Part shown: piece after piece, positions 9,241 to 15,967 of the stretch
Numbering within the stretch: position 1 is the first letter of the stretch
Layout of the letters: each line of letters begins with the position of its first letter
Assembly (NCBI GenBank): GCA_934667845.1
Contig: CAKUMQ010000025.1
Location: 1-36,401, forward strand
Direction: 5' to 3'
From: an uncultured Eubacteriales bacterium
GTDB taxonomy: Bacteria; Bacillota; Clostridia; Oscillospirales; Acutalibacteraceae
DNA length: 36,401 nt
Program-made: the position numbers and the translations under genes
Notes under the pieces: generated by a model
What the model was told of the DNA's origin: nothing
The model's database searches: none
Seen by the model: the letters and a program-made list of their open reading frames with translations, nothing else

Positions 9241-10737
9241 TCAGGGCGTGTGCACCGTACCGGCGAAGCGAACGATGCCGTCCTTGCCGCAGACCGCAAA
9301 CAGAAACGGGCGGTCAAGCGTGAACGTGATCTTCTGCACGGGGGGATTTGCGCCCGCATAGGCGAGGTAGGACAGCGACGCCGCCGATACGCCGGTCTCG
9401 TCCGCCGCAACACGCACCGACTGCGATGCCACCGACAGATGGAGCGAGCGGTCGCCGGTGAGCGGAGAAAAATCCGCCTTGGCTCTGTCCGCCACGTCGC
9501 CCGCGCCGAGCTTTTGCAGCACGGGGATCAGCTCCTGCCTGGCGCTCACGTCAAAGCGCGGCACAGCCAGCTCGACCTCGGCATTGACGGTCTCCGCCTC
9601 GCCGCAGAGCAGCGAGAGCAGCGCCGCATCGTCCGCAATGTCCTCGGGCGACACCCCCTCCTGCGGCAGGATCAGCCACATTTTTCCGATGCCGCTGTAG
9701 CCCTCGACCAGCTCGAGCGAGACCGCCGAAAAGCGCCCGCCCGCATAATACGGGCATTGCGCCCGGCTGCGGCGGAGAAACGGCACGGTGCAGTCGCCGC
9801 CGTCAGCGTGGAATACGCCGTCGCGGGTGTCCTTTTTGTCGAATTTTGTATTCCACATCGCCTGATAGGACAGGGTGCTGCACAAAGCGAGCGACGTGCC
9901 GCCGTCAAATTTCGGCGCATCGGCGGTGCCGAGCAGTCCGCCCGTGGACTGGGAAAGCCAGTCGGCAAACAGCGCGTTATACGCCGCCGAGCCCATGTCG
10001 CCGGAAAACACCGAGGCGTGATAGCTGCCCGCCAGCCGGTCGACCGTGTCCGCACGAAAACCGGCGGACAGGGGCAGCCAGAGCGACACGGCGGGCACAC
10101 AGTGATAATTGCTTCCCGCGCGGGTCTGCGTATCCCACAGCGCCGTGACCGTCTGCCGCAGCGCCGCGGTATCCGCGCAGCCGAGCAGCTGCAGCAGCTG
10201 TGCGCGGCTGCTGCCGTCCGCCGTCTCCGCCAGCATGGCGAGCGAGAGATAGAGATCCTGCGGCGAGCAGGCACGGTTTTGCGCGTCACCTGCCAGCATC
10301 GCGGGCAGCAGCGCCTTGGTAAATGCGGTCATGGCGCGCTTCGCTTCCGTCAGCGGCTGCGACTGCGGCTGCGACTGCGGCTGCGACTGCGGCTTGACGG
10401 CGGCTGCGGCGGCAATACAGCGCGCCTGTTTGCCGCCGGTCTGCACGGTGTTGGCAGTATTTGCCGTCGTCGCGGCAGTCTTCGGCGTCGTGCTGACGGC
10501 GGCAGTCGGGCGGCGCGGTCCCGTGGTGGTCGGCGTGCCGTCAGAGGATGCCTCCGATTCCGATGGGTCGGCGGCGGGGGTCAGTCCGCCACTGCCCCAG
10601 AGAGCGGCGGCGACCAGGACAAGACATGCCGCCGCGGCAACCAGGGTGGGCCAGCGGCGCGGTTTACGTCCGGCACGGGCAGACAGCAGCTCATCGGGCA
10701 GCTCGCCGATGGCATCCGAAAGCTGTTCCGGTCTCAT
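9241..10737 (-). CDS. Membrane-anchored serpin with anti-sigma-like N-terminus
   Basis: A 498-aa protein. Residues 1-30 are a short charged segment likely in the cytoplasm, 31-47 a membrane helix, 50-130 a Thr/Pro/Gln-rich linker and about 131-498 a serpin fold. Serpin marks are SPQDLYLSLAMLAETADG near 158-175, the hinge ETGVSAAS (447-454) and the signature DRPFLFAV (475-482) near the end. Aligning the hinge and the RPF anchor with antithrombin places the scissile bond at Ala463-Asn464, suggesting an elastase- or subtilisin-like target. The N-terminus (acidic start, basic patch, Ala-rich helix) resembles anti-sigma factors paired with ECF sigmas in Clostridia. Its start overlaps the sigma gene by ATGA. 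The inferred role is a surface protease trap or sensor that restrains the sigma factor. Confidence 0.85.
   Translation of the reverse strand: MRPEQLSDAIGELPDELLSARAGRKPRRWPTLVAAAACLVLVAAALWGSGGLTPAADPSESEASSDGTPTTTGPRRPTAAVSTTPKTAATTANTANTVQTGGKQARCIAAAAAVKPQSQPQSQPQSQPLTEAKRAMTAFTKALLPAMLAGDAQNRACSPQDLYLSLAMLAETADGSSRAQLLQLLGCADTAALRQTVTALWDTQTRAGSNYHCVPAVSLWLPLSAGFRADTVDRLAGSYHASVFSGDMGSAAYNALFADWLSQSTGGLLGTADAPKFDGGTSLALCSTLSYQAMWNTKFDKKDTRDGVFHADGGDCTVPFLRRSRAQCPYYAGGRFSAVSLELVEGYSGIGKMWLILPQEGVSPEDIADDAALLSLLCGEAETVNAEVELAVPRFDVSARQELIPVLQKLGAGDVADRAKADFSPLTGDRSLHLSVASQSVRVAADETGVSAASLSYLAYAGANPPVQKITFTLDRPFLFAVCGKDGIVRFAGTVHTP
10357..10392. repeat. 12-bp tandem repeat in the serpin linker
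   Basis: Three perfect copies of CTGCGACTGCGG encode the PQSQ-type repeat between the membrane helix and the serpin fold. The unit keeps frame, so copy-number change would alter only linker length. Confidence 0.85.
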
Positions 10738-11294
10738 AGATCAAAGCCCTCCTTTTCCAGATGGACAGCCAAAGCGCGGCGCAGGCGGAGCAGCAGACTT
10801 TTGATGCGTTCCTCGCTGCACCCGTTTTTTTCCGCCAGTTCACGGATCGGGACAAGGGCAAAATACCGATCGACGAATATCCGCCGCTTTTCCTCGGGCA
10901 GTGTGCGCAAAAACGCCGCAATTTCTGCCGTCAGCCGCCGTGATTCCGCTTCGGTCACGGGATCCTCCCGCCCCGAAACGCAGTCGCCGAGCTCCTCAAG
11001 CGTGAGCGCATAGGATTCGCCGACCCGCTTTTGGGCATCGCGGCGGCGCAGGCGGTCGATCGAAAGGCGGCGGACGATCCGGCATAAATACGCGCACAGG
11101 TGCTCCGGCCGCGCGGGCGGGATGGCTTCCCACGCCCGCAGATAGGTGTCGTTGACCGCCTCTCTGCCGTCCTCCGGATCGCCGAGAATGCGGTGCGCCA
11201 GCGCGGACAGCGTATGCCCGTATTTTTGCGCCGTTTCGGTCAGCGCCTCCTCGTTTCGCGCCCAGAACAGCGTGATGATGCCCGAGTCGTCCAT
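10734..11294 (-). CDS. ECF-type RNA polymerase sigma factor
   Basis: A 186-aa sigma-70 family protein of ECF size. Region 2 is about residues 20-90, with the DNA-melting and -10-binding segment AVNDTYLRAWEAI and the LSIDRLRRR end. Region 4 is about 122-180, with the helix-turn-helix VPIRELAEKNGCSEERIKSLLLRLRRAL. It would direct RNA polymerase to a small regulon. GGAGGGG six bases before the ATG fixes the start. Its stop overlaps the start of the serpin gene, the usual layout for a sigma factor with its regulator. A promoter of ECF type lies upstream, suggesting self-activation. The inducing signal is not known. Confidence 0.9.
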   Translation of the reverse strand: MDDSGIITLFWARNEEALTETAQKYGHTLSALAHRILGDPEDGREAVNDTYLRAWEAIPPARPEHLCAYLCRIVRRLSIDRLRRRDAQKRVGESYALTLEELGDCVSGREDPVTEAESRRLTAEIAAFLRTLPEEKRRIFVDRYFALVPIRELAEKNGCSEERIKSLLLRLRRALAVHLEKEGFDL

Positions 11295-11334
11295 CGGTGT
11301 CCCCTCCGTATGCGGATTTGTGTCCTCATCCTTA

Positions 11335-11362
11335 TAGACGGAAAAATTTCCCCCGCGTTGCC
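11335..11362 (-). promoter_or_regulatory. Candidate ECF-type promoter of the sigma/serpin operon
   Basis: On the minus strand GGCAAC (11362-11357) and CGTCTA (11340-11335) are separated by 16 bp. An AAC-containing -35 and a CGTC -10 are the hallmark of ECF promoters and differ from the TTGACA/TATAAT boxes elsewhere in the window. The start codon is about 40 nt downstream. Self-regulation is inferred. Confidence 0.6.
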
Positions 11363-11390
11363 TGCTTTTCTTTGAAAAAGAAAAGCAGGC
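11360..11390. repeat. Perfect 14-bp inverted repeat
   Basis: Arms GCCTGCTTTTCTTT and AAAGAAAAGCAGGC enclose a GAA loop. No T-run follows on either strand. On the minus strand the last bases touch the -35 box of the sigma promoter. Similar TTTTCTTTG-hairpins are common between genes in related Clostridia, so this is probably an interspersed repeat; it may also end the acetyltransferase transcript. Confidence 0.7.
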
Positions 11391-11432
11391 AAAAGAAATT
11401 TGCTTTGTCCCGGATCATCGACACCGCCCCGG

Positions 11433-11450
11433 CTCCCCTGCACAGGGGAG
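11433..11450. repeat. Palindrome CTCCCCTG-CA-CAGGGGAG
   Basis: An 18-bp palindrome in the 258-bp gap between the acetyltransferase and the sigma gene. With the hairpin at 11360-11390 and GC-rich flanks it resembles the intergenic repeat units scattered through Oscillospirales genomes. No gene was seen between 11391 and 11552. Confidence 0.5.
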
Positions 11451-11552
11451 GCGAGAAGTGCGTGTCCCTTCGGCAGGGCGCTTGGCGGCGGCTGTTTTCG
11501 CCGCCCGCTGATGCGGATTTTCCCCGGCGCGGCGCTTCTGCCGATTCCCCGC

Positions 11553-12272
11553 TCACCGCGCCCAGAAGGCGGCAAGACCCGCCTCCACCGCGCCGAAGCG
11601 GCGGTAGAGCGCGTCTGCGGCGTCATTTTTCGGGCAGATATAGGCGGTCTTTCCGCTGTCGTACAGCGCTTTAGTCAGCGCGGCGACCGCACGGCGGGCA
11701 TAGCCGCGTCCGCGCGATCCGGGCAGCGTCGCGACGCCGCTGATCAGTCCGGCGGCATCACATTCCGCCGTGACGAGCGCGCAGCAGACGGGTCTGCCCG
11801 CCTCCGTCACGCAGACGGCGCGCCCGCAGCCGTGGCGCAGGCGGTGGGACATATCGGGATACCACAGGTCAAACGGCGGCAGCGCCGACGCGCCGAACAC
11901 GGCGGACAGCAGCGGATACAGCTCCCGCAGCGACGGCGTTTCCGCCGGCTGCTCCGGCGTAAAATCGGCGGGCAGACGCAGAAACGGGCGCAGCTGCACG
12001 GCAAAACCGGCAGCTTCGCCCGCATCCGCCATATCGGCGGGGGTGACGGCGCGGCGCACCTCGGGCTGCATCGCCAGAAACGCCGCCCACTCCTCCTGCC
12101 GCCCGTCGGCGGGCAGGCAGACGGCGGTGTCGCCGAGCCTTGCGCCCGCGCCGCCTGCATCGTCCCTCCAAATCGGCAGAAAATCCCTGCCCCCGCCGTA
12201 GGCGGCGTACAGACCGCGCAGCCGCAGCCCCGGCAGCGTATCTGCCGGAAGCGGCGGGAGCGTATCGGTCAT
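11553..12272 (-). CDS. GNAT-family N-acetyltransferase
   Basis: A 239-aa protein. The C-terminal half (about 110-239) is a GNAT acetyltransferase with the acetyl-CoA motif A around GVATLPGSRGRGYARRAVAAL, followed by the ICPKNDAADALYRRFGA motif B region. The N-terminal 110 residues are not recognised. The substrate is unknown. The ATG at 12272 lies five bases past the stop of the upstream M42 gene; an in-frame GTG at 12281 overlaps that stop (GTGA) and is an equally good start. Ribosome-site evidence is weak for both, so coupling to the peptidase gene is likely. A link to peptide or amino-acid turnover is inferred from the neighbours. Confidence 0.75.
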   Translation of the reverse strand: MTDTLPPLPADTLPGLRLRGLYAAYGGGRDFLPIWRDDAGGAGARLGDTAVCLPADGRQEEWAAFLAMQPEVRRAVTPADMADAGEAAGFAVQLRPFLRLPADFTPEQPAETPSLRELYPLLSAVFGASALPPFDLWYPDMSHRLRHGCGRAVCVTEAGRPVCCALVTAECDAAGLISGVATLPGSRGRGYARRAVAALTKALYDSGKTAYICPKNDAADALYRRFGAVEAGLAAFWAR

Positions 12273-12277
12273 CGTGA

Positions 12278-13306
12278 TCACGACAGCAGCGCCTGCGGCA
12301 GCAGGCGGATCAGCGCGGCGGTCTGCTCCACGTCCGCACGGTTCAGCACGCAGACGGGGGAGTGGAGATAGCGGCAGGCAAGCGAGACCGCCGCGACGGC
12401 ACACCCGCCGCCCGCGACCTGAAACGCGCCGGCATCGTTGCCGCCCGCCACGCGGGTCTTCTGCTGCACGGCGATACCGTTTTCCGCCGCTGCCGCCTCG
12501 ATGCGGTCGGCAAGCTCGCGCGGGTACAGCGTGCGGCGGTCCATAAACGACAGCACCGCGCCCGCGCCCTGGCGGCAGACCTCGGTCGCCTCGGTCGAGC
12601 CGGCGACATCGGCGGCCGTGGTGGATTCCACGACCACGGCGATATCCGGCTGCAGGCGGAATGCCGCGCCGGTCGCGCCCCGCAGCCCGACCTCCTCCTG
12701 CACGGTGAACGCCAGCGTCAGGTCATAGGGCGGCTCCTCACGCAGCAGCTCCAAAAGCAGCGCGCAGCCCGCGCGGTCGTCGAGCGCCTTGCCGCAGACG
12801 CAGGCGGTGCCGAGATCGCCAAACGCGATATCAAATGCGGCGCGGCTGCCCGGGCGCACAAACTGCTCCGCCTCGGCGCGGTCCTTCGCGCCGATGTCGA
12901 TGCGCAGCGCCTCCGGCTTCGGGGCGGTCTCCTGCTCGTCCCCCTTGCACTGGTGGATAGCCTTGCCCGCGATCACGCCGACGCGCCCGCCGAGCCGCAC
13001 GCGGCAGCCGAACAGCACGGCGTTGACGATGCCGCCGACCGTATCAAAGCGGATCAGCCCGTCCTCGTCGATGCCGGTGACGATCAGCCCGACCTCATCC
13101 ATATGCGCGGCAAACACCGCTTTTTTCGCGGCGCGGTGCGCGCCCGTCACGGCGACGAGCAGGTTGCCCATCGGATCGACCGTGACCGCCGTTTCAGCGT
13201 CCGCACGCCCGATTTCGCCGAGCAGATACTCCCGCACCGCGTCCTCGCGGCCGGAAATGCCGTCTAACTCCGACAGCTCACGGATATGTGTCCACAGATC
13301 CTTCAT
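12278..13306 (-). CDS. M42 family metallo-aminopeptidase (copy A)
   Basis: A 342-aa cytoplasmic zinc/cobalt aminopeptidase of the M42 (PepA/FrvX/YsdC/TET) family, of normal length. Metal-site residues are His68 in AAHMDE, the bridging Asp176 in GKALDDRAG, Glu204-Glu205 in QEEVG, Glu227 in VVVESTTAAD and the late His in YLHSP. Glu227 replaces the Asp of some M42 members, but VE-TTAAD is a common variant. The family forms large oligomers that trim short peptides. The start overlaps the end of the second M42 gene (ATGA), and the acetyltransferase follows directly. Confidence 0.92.
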   Translation of the reverse strand: MKDLWTHIRELSELDGISGREDAVREYLLGEIGRADAETAVTVDPMGNLLVAVTGAHRAAKKAVFAAHMDEVGLIVTGIDEDGLIRFDTVGGIVNAVLFGCRVRLGGRVGVIAGKAIHQCKGDEQETAPKPEALRIDIGAKDRAEAEQFVRPGSRAAFDIAFGDLGTACVCGKALDDRAGCALLLELLREEPPYDLTLAFTVQEEVGLRGATGAAFRLQPDIAVVVESTTAADVAGSTEATEVCRQGAGAVLSFMDRRTLYPRELADRIEAAAAENGIAVQQKTRVAGGNDAGAFQVAGGGCAVAAVSLACRYLHSPVCVLNRADVEQTAALIRLLPQALLS

Positions 13307-14322
13307 TTTGCCGCTCCTTTCCGCGCAGCCGCCGCCATCAGCGCCGCCACCGCCTCTATATCCGCCGTGTCCGCCAGCTCGACCGGCGTATGCATATACC
13401 GCATCGGGATGGAGAGCAGCGCCGTCGGGATGCCGCCCGCGGCGACCGACAGGTTGTCGGCGTCGGTGCCGGTCTTGCCGCCCATCACCTCATACTGAAG
13501 TGCGATATTCTCCTCCTCCGCCAGATGCCGCAGGCGCTCGGTCAGCGCGTGATCGAGCACGGGGGAGATGCCGAGCATCGCACCCTTGCCCAGCTCGCCG
13601 CATTCCGCCTTGTTCGCGTCGGGGGTCAGCGCAAAGCTGACATCGGTCGCGATCGCCAGCTCCGGCTTTAACCGGAAGCCCGCGACGGCGGCGCCGAAGC
13701 CGCCCAGCTCCTCCTGCACGGAGAAGCAGACCGCGACGTTGACCGCCGTCTCCTCGCCCCGGAGCCGGTCAAGCGCCGCCAGCACCGCCGCGCAGCCCGC
13801 GCGGTCGTCGAGCGCCTTGCCCATGACCCGCCCGCCGCCGAGATCGGCAAAGCGGGTGGCAAAGCTGACGCGGTCGCCCGGGCGGATGCACGCGCGCGCC
13901 TCCTCCGCCGACATGCCGACGTCGATCGCCATGTCGGTCAGCTTCGGCAGCTTGTCGTCCTTTGCCGCCAGATGCGGCGGTGCCGTGCCGATCACCCCGG
14001 CGCAGGGCGTTTTGCCGTACACCGTGACCGGGATCGCCTGCACGGCGCGGGCGTCGATGCCGCCGCAGGCGTCAAAGCGCAGAAAGCCCCGCTCGTCGAT
14101 GCCGGTGACGATCAGCCCGATCTCGTCGAGGTGCGCCTCCAGCAGCAGAGTCGGCGCGTCCGGTCTCGCGCAGCGGCGCAGACCGCAGACGCTGCCCATC
14201 GGGTCGCGCCACACCTCATCCGTCAGCGGGCGCAAAAGCGCCTCCGCCGTGTCCGCCGCCTCGGTCAGTCCGCCGACACCGGCAGCCTCCGAAAGGCGGC
14301 GCAGGGTCTCTATGATCTCCAT
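13303..14322 (-). CDS. M42 family metallo-aminopeptidase (copy B)
   Basis: A 339-aa M42 aminopeptidase. The metal-binding motifs are LEAHLDE (His64, Asp66), GKALDDRAG, QEELGGFG, ATDVSFALTPD (with the usual Asp) and YMHTP. It is well diverged from copy A, which follows it with a 4-bp overlap, so the two may trim different peptides or form a mixed particle as known for TET peptidases. The start is fixed by AAGGAGG before the ATG at 14322. It is the first gene of a three-gene peptide-processing operon, possibly with its own promoter near 14360-14388. Confidence 0.92.
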   Translation of the reverse strand: MEIIETLRRLSEAAGVGGLTEAADTAEALLRPLTDEVWRDPMGSVCGLRRCARPDAPTLLLEAHLDEIGLIVTGIDERGFLRFDACGGIDARAVQAIPVTVYGKTPCAGVIGTAPPHLAAKDDKLPKLTDMAIDVGMSAEEARACIRPGDRVSFATRFADLGGGRVMGKALDDRAGCAAVLAALDRLRGEETAVNVAVCFSVQEELGGFGAAVAGFRLKPELAIATDVSFALTPDANKAECGELGKGAMLGISPVLDHALTERLRHLAEEENIALQYEVMGGKTGTDADNLSVAAGGIPTALLSIPMRYMHTPVELADTADIEAVAALMAAAARKGAAK

Positions 14323-14359
14323 AACAGCCTCCTTTTATTATACATCCTGTTATTTTACC

Positions 14360-14388
14360 TATATAATACGCCTGCGCGTATTCGTCAG
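14360..14388 (-). promoter_or_regulatory. Candidate promoter of the M42 operon
   Basis: On the minus strand CTGACG (14388-14383) and TATATA (14365-14360) are separated by 17 bp. The -35 box overlaps the murD stop. The spacer holds the palindrome ATACGC-GCAG-GCGTAT, which could bind a repressor. Read-through from murD is an alternative. Confidence 0.4.
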
Positions 14389-15752
14389 AGTGCCTGCACG
14401 AGCGCGCGGAAGTGTTCGCCGCGCTCCTCAAAATTCCGGTACATGTCAAAGCTCGCCGACGCAGGGGAGAAGAAGACGATATCGCCGTCCTTCGCCGCGC
14501 GCCGCGCCGCCGCGACGGCCTCGGGCAGATCCTTCACCCGCAGGATCGGAAGCGTTTGGTCGTTATCGCGGATGGCAGTCTCGATCTTGTCCGCCGTCGC
14601 GCCGAGCAGGATCGCAAGCCGCACGGTCTGCGGGGCAATTTCCCCGAGCGGCGCATACGGGATATGCTTGTCATAGCCGCCCGCGATCAGGATAACGCGG
14701 CGGTCAAACGCCCGCAGCCCGGCGATCGTGCGGCTCGGGCTGGAGCCGATGGAATCGTTGTAGTAGCGCACGCCGTCGAGCGTCCGCACCAGCTCGCAGC
14801 GGTGCGGCACGCCCGCAAACGTGCGGGCGTAGTCCGCCATGACGGCGGGCGGGACGACCCCCTCGACGGCGGCGAAGGCGGCGAGATAATTCTCGATATT
14901 ATGCACGCCGGGGATGCGGATCTCGTCGGCGGGCAGTACGGGCGTGACGCTGCCGCCGTCCGTGAGACACAGCACGCCGTCGCGCAGAAACGCGCCGTCG
15001 GCGACCGCGCCGCGGCGGGAAAACAGCCGCACATGCCCCGGCGCGCCGTCGGCAAAGGCGGCGGTGTAGGCGTTGTCGGCGTTGAGCACCGTGCGGTCGG
15101 CGGCGGTCTGGAACGCGATGAGGTTATGCTTGGCTTCGACATATTCCGCCATGTCGGTGTGCCAGTCCAAGTGGTTCGGCGCGATATTGGTCACGACCGC
15201 GACGGCGGGGCGCTTTTGCATCCGCGTCAGCTGGAAGCTCGACAGCTCCACGACCGCGACATCCTCTGCCGTGATCTCGGTGACGAGCGGCAGAAGCGGC
15301 CGCCCGATATTGCCGCCGAGGAACACCCGCTTGCCCGCACGCCCGAGCAGGCCCGCGATGACGGTCGTCGTCGTGGTCTTGCCGTCCGAGCCGGTGACGG
15401 CGTAGATCGGCGCGGGGCAGAGGTCAAAAAACAGCTCCATCTCGGACGTGACCGGGATCCCGCGCCGCCGCGCATCCTCAAATTCCGGCAGATAGGGCTT
15501 CATGCCGGGCGTGCGCAGGATCAGGTCGGCATCCAGCTCCGCGAGATACCCGTCGCCGAGCTTCAGCGTGACGCCCGCCGCCGCAAGCTCATCGGCGGTG
15601 CCGCCCAGCTCCGCGCGGCTGCGGCGGTCGCACGCCGTCACCTTAGCACCGTAGCCGAGCAGCTGGCGAATCACCGGCAGATTGTTCTTCCCGATGCCGC
15701 AGACCGCGATCCGCTTGCCGGCGAGCGCGGTCAGATAGTCGTTTGCGTTCAT
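14385..15752 (-). CDS. murD: UDP-N-acetylmuramoylalanine--D-glutamate ligase
   Basis: A 455-aa Mur ligase that adds D-glutamate to UDP-MurNAc-L-Ala in peptidoglycan synthesis, in the cytoplasm. The P-loop TGSDGKTTT spans about 120-128, followed by GGNIGRPLL, APNHLDWH and the YNDSIGSSPSRT segment. The end FSPASASFDMYRNFEERG is diagnostic of MurD rather than MurC, E or F. The start ATG at 15752 gives the family N-terminus and follows GGGGA by seven bases. A longer reading to 15812 would run over the promoter. It stands apart from any mur/fts cluster here, next to peptidase genes. Confidence 0.95.
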   Translation of the reverse strand: MNANDYLTALAGKRIAVCGIGKNNLPVIRQLLGYGAKVTACDRRSRAELGGTADELAAAGVTLKLGDGYLAELDADLILRTPGMKPYLPEFEDARRRGIPVTSEMELFFDLCPAPIYAVTGSDGKTTTTTVIAGLLGRAGKRVFLGGNIGRPLLPLVTEITAEDVAVVELSSFQLTRMQKRPAVAVVTNIAPNHLDWHTDMAEYVEAKHNLIAFQTAADRTVLNADNAYTAAFADGAPGHVRLFSRRGAVADGAFLRDGVLCLTDGGSVTPVLPADEIRIPGVHNIENYLAAFAAVEGVVPPAVMADYARTFAGVPHRCELVRTLDGVRYYNDSIGSSPSRTIAGLRAFDRRVILIAGGYDKHIPYAPLGEIAPQTVRLAILLGATADKIETAIRDNDQTLPILRVKDLPEAVAAARRAAKDGDIVFFSPASASFDMYRNFEERGEHFRALVQAL

Positions 15753-15783
15753 ATTGTCATCCCCACATTTCAAGCTAACTGCT

Positions 15784-15812
15784 ATTATACGGTTTTTTCC
15801 CGCCGATATCAA
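15784..15812 (-). promoter_or_regulatory. murD sigma-A promoter
   Basis: On the minus strand TTGATA (15812-15807) and a perfect TATAAT (15789-15784) are separated by 17 bp. The start near 15777 leaves a leader of about 25 nt before the chosen ATG, which supports that start. Confidence 0.85.
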
Positions 15813-15896
15813 CCCTTCTGTGCCGATATTTCGGCAGCATTTCCGCAGCTCTGCGAAAAAATGTCAATATTTTGACGATTTAACGGGAAAAAGCGG

Positions 15897-15925
15897 TTGT
15901 CACCGGCGGGAAAGTATGGTAAAAT
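15897..15925 (+). promoter_or_regulatory. putP sigma-A promoter
   Basis: TTGTCA (15897-15902) and TAAAAT (15920-15925) are separated by 17 bp, with TGG as an extended -10. A short inverted repeat GTCAA-TATT-TTGAC (15863-15876) lies about 20 bp upstream and could be a regulator site. Confidence 0.75.
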
Positions 15926-15967
15926 AAGCTCATTCGATCCTGCACACAGAAAGAGAGAGAAACAACC

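Noticed and set aside
9223..11013. 596-codon open frame antisense to serpin and sigma genes
   Set aside because: The serpin and sigma motifs on the other strand are unambiguous; this frame is Arg/Gly-rich and crosses both genes and their overlap.
12278..13306. Loss of activity in M42 copy A because Glu227 replaces Asp
   Set aside because: Glu is a valid metal ligand, the VE-TTAAD form occurs in a normal M42 subgroup, and all other metal residues are present.
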